From NCBI GenBank assembly GCA_021783695.1, contig JAJXTO010000005.1:43809-107808 (forward strand): a stretch of DNA of 64,000 nucleotides, read 5' to 3'. Every line of letters begins with the position of its first letter. Positions within the stretch are counted from its first letter, which is position 1. The DNA is from Pseudomonadota bacterium (lineage in GTDB: Bacteria; Pseudomonadota; Gammaproteobacteria; Burkholderiales; Burkholderiaceae_C). The translations under genes were made by a program, and so were the position numbers. A model generated the notes under the pieces. That model was not told the origin of the DNA. It saw only the letters and a program-made list of their open reading frames with translations, and searched no databases. Of the stretch, positions 9,768-18,913 are shown in pieces.

Positions 9768-11078
9768 ATGACCCCGCAACATCTTGCCCTGGCCTGGAGC
9801 GCACTGTTCGCCGCAGCGCTGATCGGCGGCACGGCCCTGAAACTCTGGCTGGCGCAGCGCCAGCAGCGCCATGTGCTCGCGCACCGCGACGCCGTGCCCG
9901 CGCCGTTTCGCGCCAGCATTCCGCTGGAAGCCCACCAGAAGGCCGCAGACTACACCGTGGCCAAACTGCGCTTTGGCTTGTGGACCACACTGTTTTCCGC
10001 CGTGATCGTGCTGCTGTGGACGCTCGAGGGCGGGCTGCAACTGCTCAACGGCTGGGTCACCGACACCTTCGGCACCGCTTTGGGCGGACAGCTTGCTCTG
10101 CTGGTAGCGTTCACCCTCATCGGGGCGCTGCTCGATCTGCCCTGGGACGTGGCGCGCACCTTCGGCCTGGAGGCGCGCTTCGGCTTCAACCGCCAGACGC
10201 CGCGCTCTTTCGTGCTCGATCTGCTGAAGAATACGCTGGTTGGTGCCGTGATCATGCTGCCGCTGGCGCTGCTGGTGCTGTGGATCATGCAGGTGGCCGG
10301 CGCCTGGTGGTGGCTGTGGGCCTGGGCCGGTCTCACCGCGTTCAGCCTGCTGATGATGGTGGTCTATCCGCTGGTCATTGCGCCGCTGTTCAACAAATTC
10401 CAGCCCCTGCCCGACGGCGAGGTGAAAACCCGCGCGCAGGCGCTGATGCAGCGCTGCGACTTTGCGCTGGCCGGGCTGTTCGTCATGGACGGCTCGCGTC
10501 GCAGCGCGCACGCCAACGCCTATTTCACCGGCATGGGCGCGGCACGGCGCGTGGTGCTGTTCGATACCCTGCTCGGCCAGCTCAGCCCGGCGCAGATCGA
10601 AGGTGTGTTGGCGCATGAGGTCGGGCATTACAAGCGGCACCACATCCTCAAGCGCATGGTGGTGATGTTTGCGGTCAGCCTGGCCGGCCTTGCGCTGCTG
10701 GGCTGGCTGTCGAACCAGGTGTGGTTCTACGTCGGCCTGGGGGTCATGCCCAATCTGTTCGCCCCCAACCATGCCCTCGCGCTCATTCTGTTCAGCCTGG
10801 CGCTGCCGGTGTTCGGGGTGTTCTTCACCCCGCTGGGCGCGGCCACGTCACGCAAGCACGAGTTCGAGGCCGACGCCTACGCGGCGCAGCACAGCGACGC
10901 CCGCGCGCTGGGCGAGGCGCTGATCACCCTGTACCGCGACAACGCCAGCACACTGACCCCCGACCCGGTGTATGTGCGGTTCTATTACAGCCACCCGCCC
11001 GCGCTGCAGCGGCTGGAACGGCTGAGCGCGCTACCCGACGCGCCAGCCGCGTCCGCGCCGACGGCGGCCGCGGCTTGA
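9768..11078 (+). CDS. Ste24-type M48 zinc metalloprotease, integral membrane
   Basis: The 436-residue protein is a bacterial homologue of the eukaryotic CAAX prenyl protease Ste24. The zinc motif HEVGH occurs in LAHEVGHYKRHH near residue 285, and the third ligand glutamate is probable in SRKHEFEADAYA near residue 365. Several membrane helices surround these motifs: the N-terminus, residues about 70-125, 160-205 and 300-350. The family clips membrane or misfolded proteins; prenylated substrates are not expected in bacteria. AAGGA precedes the ATG with good spacing. It is followed closely by phhB and rsgA. Confidence 0.88.
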   Translation: MTPQHLALAWSALFAAALIGGTALKLWLAQRQQRHVLAHRDAVPAPFRASIPLEAHQKAADYTVAKLRFGLWTTLFSAVIVLLWTLEGGLQLLNGWVTDTFGTALGGQLALLVAFTLIGALLDLPWDVARTFGLEARFGFNRQTPRSFVLDLLKNTLVGAVIMLPLALLVLWIMQVAGAWWWLWAWAGLTAFSLLMMVVYPLVIAPLFNKFQPLPDGEVKTRAQALMQRCDFALAGLFVMDGSRRSAHANAYFTGMGAARRVVLFDTLLGQLSPAQIEGVLAHEVGHYKRHHILKRMVVMFAVSLAGLALLGWLSNQVWFYVGLGVMPNLFAPNHALALILFSLALPVFGVFFTPLGAATSRKHEFEADAYAAQHSDARALGEALITLYRDNASTLTPDPVYVRFYYSHPPALQRLERLSALPDAPAASAPTAAAA

Positions 11079-11096
11079 GCGCACAATGCTCCCGCC

Positions 11097-11441
11097 ATGA
11101 CCGACCAAGACCTGCTCCACGCCCACTGCCAGCACCAGAGCGCCAGCCAGCGCCTGGACGATGCCGCGATTGCAGCCCATCTGCGCCTGGTCGACGGCTG
11201 GCGCGTCGAGGCGGGCAGCATCCGCAAGACCTTTGTCTTCGGCAACTACTACCAGACCCTGGCCTTCGTCAACGCGCTGGCCTGGATGATCCATCGTGAA
11301 GACCATCACCCCGATCTGCTGGTGCAATACAACCGCTGCGGTGTGGCATTCAACACCCATTCGGCTGGCGGCATCACCCGCAACGATTTCATCTGCGCCG
11401 CAAAGGCCGACGCGGTGTACGCGCAGGGCGCCGCGCGCTGA
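11097..11441 (+). CDS. phhB: Pterin-4a-carbinolamine dehydratase
   Basis: This 114-residue protein belongs to the PCD/DCoH family, which dehydrates 4a-hydroxytetrahydrobiopterin during pterin-dependent hydroxylation. The family motif is present as EDHHPDL, containing the catalytic histidines, followed by YNRCGVAFNTHSAGGIT. No phenylalanine hydroxylase gene is in the window, so it may serve another pterin pathway or act as a general pterin recycler. It starts 18 bases after the protease gene and ends 8 bases before rsgA. Confidence 0.9.
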   Translation: MTDQDLLHAHCQHQSASQRLDDAAIAAHLRLVDGWRVEAGSIRKTFVFGNYYQTLAFVNALAWMIHREDHHPDLLVQYNRCGVAFNTHSAGGITRNDFICAAKADAVYAQGAAR

Positions 11442-11449
11442 CCGTCTGC

Positions 11450-12415
11450 ATGGACGACCTGGAGCGCCCCAACCCCCAACGCCCCAAGGGCAAGCGCAGC
11501 ACAAAATCCGCACCGCGGGCCGCCAGTGGCCTGGCCGCCCGCATCGTCGGCGCGTTCGGGCGGCACTATCTGGCACAGCTTGACGACGGCGCTGTGCTTG
11601 CCTGCGTGCCCCGCGGCAAGCGCGCCGAGGTGGTCTGCGGCGACCGCGTCACCCTCGCTCCCGGCAATGCGCCCCTGGCCATCGAACAGGTGCATGCGCG
11701 GCGCAATGCCCTGTGGCGCGAGGACATGTGGCGCAGCAAGATGTTCGCCGCCAACCTCGACCGCGTGCTGCTGGTCACCGCCACCTACCCCGGCATCCAG
11801 CATGGCCTGATCGGACGTGCGCTGGTGGCAGCCGACGCTGCCGACATTCCCGTGACCCTGCTGCTGAACAAATGCGATCTGCCGCAGGCCGAGGCCGCGC
11901 GTGCCGACATGGCGGCATACCGCAATCTGGGCTACAGCGTCATCGAGCTATCGGTGCGCACCGCGCCAGAGGCCGCGCTGCAGGCGCTCACGCCCTTGCT
12001 CAGCGGCCAGACCAGCCTGTTGCTGGGCGCTTCGGGCGTAGGCAAATCCAGCCTGACCAATCTGCTGGCGCCCCAGGCGCAAGCGCCCACGCGCGAAATT
12101 TCCACGGCCCTCTCGGCCGGCAAGCACACCACCACGGCCACGCGGCTGTACGACCTGCCCGGCTTTGCGCCGGGCAGTGTGCTGATGGACTCGCCCGGTT
12201 TCCAGTCCTTCGGACTGCATCATTTGTCGGTGTCGCAGCTGCAGCATGGCTTCCCGGAAATACGCGCGCGCAACGGCCAGTGCCGGTTTCAGAACTGCAC
12301 CCACCGCGATGAGCCCGGCTGCGTATTCACCACCGATCCGCAAGCCATCACCCCGGCGCGGCTGGCGCTGTACCGCACCCTTTACACCGAGCTGACTTCG
12401 GCACCTGTGCGATGA
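11450..12415 (+). CDS. rsgA: Small ribosomal subunit biogenesis GTPase RsgA
   Basis: RsgA is a circularly permuted GTPase that helps mature the 30S subunit. The 321-residue protein has an N-terminal OB-fold. The permuted GTPase motifs follow: NKCDLPQAE (G4) before GASGVGKSSLTN (G1) and DSPGFQSFG (G3). A C-terminal zinc site has CRFQNCTH and a later GCVF. The stop overlaps the next gene by four bases, indicating translational coupling. Confidence 0.95.
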   Translation: MDDLERPNPQRPKGKRSTKSAPRAASGLAARIVGAFGRHYLAQLDDGAVLACVPRGKRAEVVCGDRVTLAPGNAPLAIEQVHARRNALWREDMWRSKMFAANLDRVLLVTATYPGIQHGLIGRALVAADAADIPVTLLLNKCDLPQAEAARADMAAYRNLGYSVIELSVRTAPEAALQALTPLLSGQTSLLLGASGVGKSSLTNLLAPQAQAPTREISTALSAGKHTTTATRLYDLPGFAPGSVLMDSPGFQSFGLHHLSVSQLQHGFPEIRARNGQCRFQNCTHRDEPGCVFTTDPQAITPARLALYRTLYTELTSAPVR

Positions 12416-12729
12416 AACGCGTGGACATCGCACCGAACATGGTCATCGCCACACTCTGGGCCGATGCACTCAACGCCGCGGGCATGCGCGCCGAGGTGTT
12501 CTCGCGCTATCTCACCAGCATTGCCGGGGAAATTCCGCCCGACCAGTGCAACCCGGCCGTCTGGGTGCTCGATGACCCCGATCTGCCGCGCGCCAGACAA
12601 CTGCTGCGGGAATTGCGCACTCCCATTCGCGGTGCACTCTGGACCTGCCCCGGCTGCGGTGAACGTCACGGCCCGCAGTTCGCCCAATGCTGGAAATGCG
12701 GACGCTCCCGGCCCGACCCCGCCGCCTGA
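12412..12729 (+). CDS. DUF2007-type protein with C-terminal zinc ribbon
   Basis: The 105-residue protein has an N-terminal DUF2007-like fold (residues about 5-70), known from the PII-like putative signal transducers. A CxxC zinc ribbon follows, CPGCGERHGPQFAQCWKCG. No catalytic residues are apparent. Its ATG overlaps the rsgA stop, so the two are likely translated together. The function is unknown. Confidence 0.75.
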   Translation: MKRVDIAPNMVIATLWADALNAAGMRAEVFSRYLTSIAGEIPPDQCNPAVWVLDDPDLPRARQLLRELRTPIRGALWTCPGCGERHGPQFAQCWKCGRSRPDPAA

Positions 12730-13806
12730 TCAGCCCTGGAGCGTGGCCGTGGCGTCTTCCTGTGGCGATGCACCACGCAGCCAGCCTTGCGACGCCAGCA
12801 AAAACAAAAAGAGCAGCGCATAGACCGTGGTCGTGCCGAGCACGTCGCCCTTGTTGCCGGTGAAACCGGGACCGTACGGGCCGCCGAACCCTTCGGCCGT
12901 ACTCCACAGCAGCAGGCTGTAGATCAGTCCACACCACAGCACCAGGCGGCGCAACACATCCGGCAGCCAGGGCGCAAGCAGCAGCCCGGCAGCAATCGCG
13001 CTTTCAGTCAGCGCGGCCAGCACGGCGAAGTGTTCCATGCCCATGACATGGCCCAGGCCAATGAACACCGCAATCCATTCCGCGATCCAGGACGGCTGCC
13101 CGGCCTGCGCGCCGATCAGTAAGCTAGAGAAATGCTGCAAAAAACCCGGCTGCCATTTCCACCATGCGTCGAAGGCCCAGAGCAGGCCAAACAGCCAGAA
13201 TGCCCAGCGCACCCGCAGGCGGTCCGGCCGCCGCAGCGCTGCATCTGACCAGGCCGCGCCCTGCCAGCCGCGCAGCAGCAAAAGCAGCCCAAACCCCAGG
13301 GCATAGACGATGGCGGTGCCGGGATCGGTCGCGCCGCTGGTGTAAGGCCCGCCCAGACCACCCAGCGTGCTCCAGAGAAACAGCTCATACACCAGCCCCG
13401 ACCAGGCCAGCGCCGGAAATGCCCAGCCGACGAGCAGGCCGACGGTCAGTAGCGCCTCGATGCCGAACAGCAGCGCCACCGCCTTGCCCATGCCGACTGC
13501 CGCCATGACCTGCAGCACGCCTGCGGCCCAGACGCCGAGCCAATGCGGCTGCCCGGCCGCTTGCGCCGCGCGGCTGACTTCAGCCGCGAACTGCGCGGCG
13601 TATTGCGGGTTGAAATGCAGGCCGAGATTGATGGCGAAAAACACGCCGAATGCGATACGCGCCCAGCTCAAGGCCCGCATGGCGGCATGATCTTCCGCCA
13701 CGAGCAGCGGAGCGCGGGACGCCTTTACCTCCAGCGGCAAAGTGACATGCCGCACCCCGAGGCCGGGCTGGGCAAGAGGGTTTGGTTGTTGTTCTGTGGA
13801 CGACAT
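12730..13806 (-). CDS. Tandem-duplicated DoxX-like membrane protein
   Basis: This 358-residue integral membrane protein consists of two similar halves, at about residues 50-175 and 200-335. Each half carries an aromatic-rich start, a GQPxW segment and a terminal motif GGPYxxG...GTxxVYAL (residues 152-170 and 308-330). That motif resembles DoxX/DoxD-type quinone-associated membrane proteins, which normally have a single unit. The start at 13806 has GGGAG six bases upstream. A role in thiosulfate or sulfide oxidation is possible from the DoxD relationship but is not shown. It is convergent with the rsgA operon. Confidence 0.6.
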   Translation of the reverse strand: MSSTEQQPNPLAQPGLGVRHVTLPLEVKASRAPLLVAEDHAAMRALSWARIAFGVFFAINLGLHFNPQYAAQFAAEVSRAAQAAGQPHWLGVWAAGVLQVMAAVGMGKAVALLFGIEALLTVGLLVGWAFPALAWSGLVYELFLWSTLGGLGGPYTSGATDPGTAIVYALGFGLLLLLRGWQGAAWSDAALRRPDRLRVRWAFWLFGLLWAFDAWWKWQPGFLQHFSSLLIGAQAGQPSWIAEWIAVFIGLGHVMGMEHFAVLAALTESAIAAGLLLAPWLPDVLRRLVLWCGLIYSLLLWSTAEGFGGPYGPGFTGNKGDVLGTTTVYALLFLFLLASQGWLRGASPQEDATATLQG

Positions 13807-13889
13807 GCTGCGCTCCCGGCAGCGCATTGCCAACACGCCGCCTGACGTCTGCATTCTCGTCAGCCGGACTTAAATCCGGCTTAGGACGC

Positions 13890-14825
13890 TCAGTCCAGGC
13901 GACCGAGCAGCAGGAATTCCATCAGTGCCTTCTGGCCGTGCAGGCGGTTTTCCGCCTCGTCCCACACCACGCTCTGCGCGCCGTCGATCACCTCGGCCGC
14001 CACTTCTTCGCCGCGATGCGCGGGCAGGCAGTGCATGAACAGCACATCCGGCTGCGCGCGGGACATCATGTCGGCATCGACCATGAAGCCCTTGAACGCC
14101 TGTTCACGCGCCTGCTTTTCCGCTTCATAGCCCATGCTGGTCCAGACATCGGTCGTGACCAGATGCGCCCCAGCGCAGGCCTGACGCGGATCGTCGAACG
14201 TGCGCAGGTGTGCCGCCTGCGCCGCGCTGACGGGGTAGCCAGGGCGATTGAGTTCCACGCCATAGCCCTTCGGCCCGGCGAAATGCAGTTGGAAGCCGAG
14301 CACCTCCGCGGCCTGCAGCCAGGTGTAGAACATATTGTTGGCGTCGCCTATCCAGGCCACGGTTTTGCCCTGGATGGGGCCGCGATGCTCGATGTAAGTC
14401 ATCACGTCGGCGAGGATCTGGCAGGGATGGAACTCATTGGTCAGGCCGTTGATGACCGGCACGCGCGAATGCGCGGCGAAGCGCTCGACGATCTCCTGGC
14501 CGTAGGTGCGAATCATCACCAGATCGACCATGCGCGAAAACACCTGCGCGGCGTCTTCGATGGGCTCGCCGCGGCCAAGCTGGCTGTCGCGGGTGTTGAT
14601 GTAGATGGCCGCGCCGCCGAGTTGATGCATGCCGGCCTCGAAACTCAGGCGGGTGCGGGTGGAGTGCTTCTCGAAAATCATCGCCAGGGTGCGATCGACC
14701 AGCGGCTGGTGCGGCTCGTAGCGCTTGAACTTGGCCTTGATCAGCGCAGCGCGGGCGAAGACATAGTCATATTCCTCCCGGTTCAGGTCGGAAAACTGCA
14801 GGTAATGCCGCAGCGTCGTGTTCAT
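13890..14825 (-). CDS. argF: Ornithine carbamoyltransferase
   Basis: ArgF makes citrulline from ornithine and carbamoyl phosphate in arginine synthesis. The 311-residue protein has the carbamoyl-phosphate motif STRTR near residue 55, HPCQ near residue 134 and the ornithine-side HCLP near residue 263. It begins 15 bases after the argD stop on the same strand, so the two form an operon with argD first. The length is typical of the anabolic enzyme. Confidence 0.95.
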   Translation of the reverse strand: MNTTLRHYLQFSDLNREEYDYVFARAALIKAKFKRYEPHQPLVDRTLAMIFEKHSTRTRLSFEAGMHQLGGAAIYINTRDSQLGRGEPIEDAAQVFSRMVDLVMIRTYGQEIVERFAAHSRVPVINGLTNEFHPCQILADVMTYIEHRGPIQGKTVAWIGDANNMFYTWLQAAEVLGFQLHFAGPKGYGVELNRPGYPVSAAQAAHLRTFDDPRQACAGAHLVTTDVWTSMGYEAEKQAREQAFKGFMVDADMMSRAQPDVLFMHCLPAHRGEEVAAEVIDGAQSVVWDEAENRLHGQKALMEFLLLGRLD

Positions 14826-14840
14826 GGTCCTCTCCCTTGC

Positions 14841-16055
14841 TTATTGTGCGGTGGCGGTCTGCAGGAAATCCTGCACGGCGGGCACCAGAGCCTGCACCAG
14901 CGCATCAGCCTGGTCGGCAGTGAAAATGAGCGGCGGCAGCAGGCGGATGACACGCTCCTGCGTGACATTGAGCAGCACGCCGCGTTCGAGCATCAGGCGC
15001 ACCAGATCACCCGCCGGACGGTCGAGTTCAATCCCGATCATCAGCCCTTGCCCGCGCACCTCCACCACGCCGTCCAGACCGGAGAAGGCGTGGCGCAAAG
15101 CATGCTGAATCTGGTCACCGCGTGCGGCGGCGTTGGCGAGCAGCGCGTCGTCCTCGATCACCGCCAGGGTTTCCAGTGCGGCGCGGCAGGCCAGCGGATT
15201 GCCGCCGAACGTCGTGCCGTGCTGACCGGGACCGAAGGTGGTGGCCGCCGCGCCGCGCGCCAGAATGGCACCGATGGGCACGCCCGAAGCCAGCCCCTTG
15301 GCCATGGCGATGACATCGGGCTTCACACCTGCCCATTGATGGGCGAACCACTTGCCGGTGCGGCCCGTGCCGCATTGCACTTCATCGATCATCAACAGCC
15401 AGCCGTGACGGTCGCACAGGGCGCGCGCCGCCTGCAGGAAGTCCGCATGCGCCGGCTGAATGCCGCCCTCGCCCTGAATGGCCTCGACGAACACCGCAAC
15501 GACATTCGGGTGGGTGTTGGCCACCTGCTGCAGGGCAGAGGCATCGTTCAGCGCAACGCGCACGAAGCCTTCCACCAGCGGCTCGAAACCCTTTTGCACC
15601 TTGGGATTGCCGGTGGCCGACAGCGTGGCCAGCGAGCGTCCGTGGAACGCGCGCTCGAATACCACGATTTCCGGACGGGCGATACCGCGCTTGTGACCAT
15701 GCAGGCGCGCCAGCTTGATCGCCGCCTCGTTCGCCTCCAACCCGGAATTGCAGAAAAACGCCGTGTCCATCCCCCCCAGGGCGCACAACCGGTCTGCCAG
15801 TTGTTCCTGCAAGGGAATCTGATACAGATTGGACGTGTGGATCAGCTTGCCCACCTGGTCCGTGAGCGCCGCCACCAGTCGCGGATGGGCGTGCCCCAGC
15901 GTATTGACCGCGATGCCCGACAAGGCGTCCAGGTAGCGCCTGCCCTGCGTATCCCATACCCAGGCCCCCTCACCATGCGACAGGGCGATGGGGAGCCGGG
16001 CATAGGTTTGCATCACATGGGACGGCCCGGCGTTTTCTTGAGAAGACACGGTCAT
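14841..16055 (-). CDS. argD: Acetylornithine aminotransferase
   Basis: This class III PLP aminotransferase converts N-acetylglutamate semialdehyde to N-acetylornithine; many also act on succinyldiaminopimelate. The protein has 404 residues. It shows FFCNSGLEANEAAIKLAR for PLP phosphate binding, MIDEVQCGTGRTG with the PLP-ring aspartate, and the Schiff-base lysine in VIAMAKGLASGVPIGA. The start at 16055 has AAGGAG five bases upstream; a 68-residue longer frame is rejected. argF follows directly. Confidence 0.94.
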   Translation of the reverse strand: MTVSSQENAGPSHVMQTYARLPIALSHGEGAWVWDTQGRRYLDALSGIAVNTLGHAHPRLVAALTDQVGKLIHTSNLYQIPLQEQLADRLCALGGMDTAFFCNSGLEANEAAIKLARLHGHKRGIARPEIVVFERAFHGRSLATLSATGNPKVQKGFEPLVEGFVRVALNDASALQQVANTHPNVVAVFVEAIQGEGGIQPAHADFLQAARALCDRHGWLLMIDEVQCGTGRTGKWFAHQWAGVKPDVIAMAKGLASGVPIGAILARGAAATTFGPGQHGTTFGGNPLACRAALETLAVIEDDALLANAAARGDQIQHALRHAFSGLDGVVEVRGQGLMIGIELDRPAGDLVRLMLERGVLLNVTQERVIRLLPPLIFTADQADALVQALVPAVQDFLQTATAQ

Positions 16056-16128
16056 CTCTCCTTTGCAAAAAAAGCAAACCCGGCGGGCAAAGCATGGAAA
16101 AGCGCTGCGCCACCGGGGGCAATCGCAA

Positions 16129-16134
16129 ATTATA
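16129..16134 (-). promoter_or_regulatory. Candidate -10 element for argD-argF
   Basis: Read on the minus strand this is an exact TATAAT, 74 bases upstream of the argD ATG. No good -35 lies at 16-18 bases, so an activator may be needed or the match may be fortuitous. Confidence 0.4.
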
Positions 16135-16179
16135 GAGAGCGGGAAATGACAAACGGCAGCACTCACAGGGTGGAGTATT

Positions 16180-16195
16180 TGTTGCAACTGCAACA
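16180..16195. promoter_or_regulatory. Palindromic operator-like site TGTTGCA-AC-TGCAACA
   Basis: Seven-base arms are perfectly complementary around a 2-base centre, in the intergenic region between divergent argD and the DUF3579 gene. A second perfect palindrome, GGGTTAACCC, lies at 16210-16219. Their position suggests binding sites for a regulator of one or both genes. The protein is unknown. Confidence 0.45.
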
Positions 16196-16283
16196 CAGAA
16201 TCACCCTTCGGGTTAACCCTGTAATATTGCGATGCAGCATAATTGCGGCACCGCAGCAAAACTGCCTCTTCAAGGATTCAGCC

Positions 16284-16685
16284 ATGAGCGCCATTCCCCA
16301 CTCACTGCAACTTGTCAAACCCCGAGAAATTTTCATACGCGGCATCACCGCGGACGGCCGCACTTTTCGTCCGAGCGACTGGGCCGAGCGGCTTGCCGGA
16401 CTGATGGCACGCTTCCGCCCCGTTGGCCTGTGCCGCAAGGAAGCCCACCTGGGTTACTCGCCTTACTGCGTTCCCACCGTCGTCGAAGGGGTGCGCTGCC
16501 TGGTGGTGAGCGAGTCGCTGCGCGCCATCGAGCCGATGGCGTTCGATTTCCTGCTCAACTTTGCACGCGACAACCAGCTCGACGTGTTCGAAGCCTGCCT
16601 GACCCAGGTCGACACGGCAGAACCCGATTTGCAAGACCTGGGCCTCGCCCGCGATGCACTGCAGCGCGTGCTGCAGACGGTCTGA
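16284..16685 (+). CDS. DUF3579 domain protein
   Basis: The 133-residue protein matches the betaproteobacterial DUF3579 family, with the signature GITADGRTFRPSDWAERL near residue 20 and SPYCVPTVVEGVRCL in the middle. No function is known for the family. AAGGA at 16272-16276 sets the start; a much longer open frame upstream is an artefact of reading through argD and argF antisense. It is divergent from argD and convergent with rpsT, from which a shared terminator separates it. Confidence 0.85.
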   Translation: MSAIPHSLQLVKPREIFIRGITADGRTFRPSDWAERLAGLMARFRPVGLCRKEAHLGYSPYCVPTVVEGVRCLVVSESLRAIEPMAFDFLLNFARDNQLDVFEACLTQVDTAEPDLQDLGLARDALQRVLQTV

Positions 16686-16790
16686 GTACGCGCCCCCTGC
16701 GCCCTCGATGGTTCACCGATCAGGGCGCCGCTTGCATTGGCATGGCTTGAAAGGGGGCGCCATGAAAGCCAGCTCAAAGCTGATTTCACA

Positions 16791-16817
16791 AAAAAGCCCG
16801 CTTGAAGCGGGCTTTTT
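16791..16817. terminator. Bidirectional intrinsic terminator
   Basis: A 27-base near-perfect palindrome reads AAAAAGCCCGCTT, G, AAGCGGGCTTTTT. It has a GC-rich stem with an A-run before and a T-run after, so it works on both strands. It sits between the convergent DUF3579 and rpsT genes and would end both transcripts. Confidence 0.9.
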
Positions 16818-16877
16818 CATTGGGTCTACACCAAGAACCCTCGGTTCTGGCGCCAGACCGGAGCAGGCAAACCGTAA

Positions 16878-17174
16878 TCAGGCGGCAAGCGCCTTGATTG
16901 CCGCATTCAGGCGGCTTTTGTGACGCGCAGCGGTGTTTTTGTGGAAAATCTTTTTGTCGGCGATCGAGTCGAGCACGGGAGCATTGAGCTTGAAGACTTC
17001 CATGGCTTTGGCATGGTCGCCAGCGGCGATGGCCTTGCGCACCGACTTCACTGCGGTGCGAAAACGCGAACGCAGAGCCGTGTTGGCGGCGTTGGCCTTG
17101 ATGGATTGACGCGCGCGTTTGCGGCCCGATGGGGTGCGAACGCTCTTGTTCTTGGCTGCGGCTTTGGTTGCCAT
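16878..17174 (-). CDS. rpsT: 30S ribosomal protein S20
   Basis: S20 is a basic helical protein that binds 16S rRNA early in 30S assembly. The 98-residue protein begins [20 protein letters not shown] and ends [14 protein letters not shown], as usual. The ATG at 17174 has AAGGAT upstream; a 19-residue longer frame is rejected. A candidate -10 TATAAT lies at 17220-17215. It is divergent from murJ, a common neighbour of rpsT. Confidence 0.97.
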   Translation of the reverse strand: MATKAAAKNKSVRTPSGRKRARQSIKANAANTALRSRFRTAVKSVRKAIAAGDHAKAMEVFKLNAPVLDSIADKKIFHKNTAARHKSRLNAAIKALAA

Positions 17175-17214
17175 ATCAAAAATCCTTCTGTGTTGCCTGC
17201 TCGGAAAACCGGCC

Positions 17215-17220
17215 ATTATA
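17215..17220 (-). promoter_or_regulatory. Candidate -10 element for rpsT
   Basis: On the minus strand this reads TATAAT, 40 bases upstream of the rpsT ATG. The -35 region is weak. Confidence 0.45.
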
Positions 17221-17273
17221 GACAAAATCAAGCCGGGCGCCAGTGCGCTTCCATATGGGCGACCATGCGTTCC

Positions 17274-17279
17274 TATAAT
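17274..17279 (+). promoter_or_regulatory. Candidate -10 element for murJ
   Basis: An exact TATAAT ends only 8 bases before the murJ GTG at 17288. Transcription would begin at about 17286, giving an almost leaderless mRNA. No clear -35 is seen. Confidence 0.45.
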
Positions 17280-17287
17280 GCCCCCGG

Positions 17288-18826
17288 GTGAATCTTCTCA
17301 AGGCTGCGTCCACCATCTCCCTTCTCACCCTGACTTCGCGCATCACCGGGCTGGTGCGGGAAATCATGGTGGCTACCTTCTTCGGCGCCAGTGCCTGGAC
17401 GGACGCGTTCAACGTGGCGTTCCGCCTGCCCAATCTGCTGCGCCGCATGTTCGCCGAAGGCGCGTTTTCGCAGGCTTTCGTGCCGCTGCTGTCGCAAACC
17501 CGCCAGACCAAGTCGCCCGAGCAGACGCAGGAGCTGATCGATCAGGTCTCGACCGCGCTGTTCTGGATTCTCGCGGTCATCAGCCTGGCCGGCGTGCTGC
17601 TCGCGCCGGTGCTGGTGTGGCTCACCGCGTCCGGCCTGCACCCCGAAGCGTTTGACGCTGCCATCTGGATGACCCGGCTGATGTTTCCTTACGCCGGGCT
17701 GATTTCGCTGGTGGCGCTCAGCGCCGGCATTCTGAATACCTGGAAACATTTTGCCGTGCCCGCGGTGACTCCGGCCTTGCTCAATCTGGCCATCATCGGT
17801 TCCGCAGTGGCGTTCCACAAACTGGTGCATCCGCCCATTGACGCCCTGGCGATCGGGGTGATGATCGGCGGCGTGGCGCAGCTGGCCGTGCAGTGGCCTG
17901 CGCTGCGCAGGTATGCGGTGGTGCCGCGCTTTCGGCTGAGTTTTCTCAAGGCCTGGCGATCGGAGGGCGTGCACCGCGTGGTCAAACAGATGCTGCCCGC
18001 CAGCCTGTCGGTGTCGGTGGCGCAGGTGTCCATCGTCATCAACACCCAGATTGCCTCGCATCTCCATGCGGGTAGCGTGTCGTGGCTGGCGTATGCCGAC
18101 CGGCTGATGGAATTCCCCACCGCGATTCTCGGCGTGGCGCTGGGCTCGGTGCTGCTACCCAGCCTGTCGCGCGCCAGCGCCACGCAGGATGTGGCCAAAT
18201 ACAGCACCCTGCTCGACTGGGGGCTGCGCCTGACCCTGGTGCTGGCGCTGCCCAGCGCCATTGCGCTGCTGATCTTCGCCCAGCCGCTGGTGGCGATGCT
18301 CTACAACTACGGGCGTTTCGACCACGCCGACGTGCTGGCCACCACCAGCGCGCTGCGGGCCTACGGCATCGGCCTGATTGCGCTGATCGGCATCAAGATC
18401 CTCGCCCCCGGGTTCTACGCCCGGCAAGACCTGCGCACCCCGGTGAAAATCGCCCTGGTGGTGCTGGTCTGCACGCAGTTGATGAATCTGCTGTTCGTGC
18501 CCTGGCTGGGGCATGCCGGGCTGGCTCTGGCCATCTCCATCGGCGCGCTGCTCAACGCCAGCCTGCTGTTCCGGGGTCTGCGCAAACGCGGCATGTTTCA
18601 GCCGCAGCCGGGCTGGGGGCGGTACGCAGGCAAGGTTACTCTGGCGCAGGTGCCGCTGGGTGGCTTGATGTTGTGGGGTGCCGTCGCCCTGCCCTGGGAC
18701 CGGGCGCATGGCGACCTGCTGCGCCTGGGCATGGGACTTGGCCTGTTGGCCGGTGCTGCCGTGCTGTATTTCGCCACCCTGCGTCTGCTCGGTTTCCGTC
18801 TGAGGCAATTCATGCACAGCGAGTGA
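17288..18826 (+). CDS. murJ: Lipid II flippase MurJ
   Basis: MurJ moves the peptidoglycan precursor lipid II across the inner membrane. The 512-residue protein has about 14 membrane helices and the N-terminal signature [19 protein letters not shown], then [19 protein letters not shown]. It begins with GTG; the following residues [13 protein letters not shown] match the family N-terminus, so a later ATG is unlikely. No ribosome binding site can be fitted between the likely transcription start and the GTG. Confidence 0.95.
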   Translation: MNLLKAASTISLLTLTSRITGLVREIMVATFFGASAWTDAFNVAFRLPNLLRRMFAEGAFSQAFVPLLSQTRQTKSPEQTQELIDQVSTALFWILAVISLAGVLLAPVLVWLTASGLHPEAFDAAIWMTRLMFPYAGLISLVALSAGILNTWKHFAVPAVTPALLNLAIIGSAVAFHKLVHPPIDALAIGVMIGGVAQLAVQWPALRRYAVVPRFRLSFLKAWRSEGVHRVVKQMLPASLSVSVAQVSIVINTQIASHLHAGSVSWLAYADRLMEFPTAILGVALGSVLLPSLSRASATQDVAKYSTLLDWGLRLTLVLALPSAIALLIFAQPLVAMLYNYGRFDHADVLATTSALRAYGIGLIALIGIKILAPGFYARQDLRTPVKIALVVLVCTQLMNLLFVPWLGHAGLALAISIGALLNASLLFRGLRKRGMFQPQPGWGRYAGKVTLAQVPLGGLMLWGAVALPWDRAHGDLLRLGMGLGLLAGAAVLYFATLRLLGFRLRQFMHSE

Positions 18827-18870
18827 TGTGTTGCGCCAGCGCAAGCCGCTGACTGTGATGTCGCAACACA
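18827..18870. repeat. Inverted repeat after murJ (TGTGTTGCG / CGCAACACA)
   Basis: Nine-base arms at 18827-18835 and 18862-18870 are perfectly complementary, separated by 26 bases. The left arm begins directly after the murJ stop. No T-run follows, so it could be an mRNA-end hairpin or a site acting on the dksA-like gene 44 bases further on. Confidence 0.4.
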
Positions 18871-18913
18871 ATGGGCGCATCATCTGCCGCTTCAGACCCA
18901 CAAGGAGAACGAC

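Noticed and set aside
13782..16283. Very long plus-strand open frame running antisense through argF and argD
   Set aside because: It is an effect of high GC on the opposite strand of two clear genes. Only the last 133 codons (16284-16685) match a protein family.
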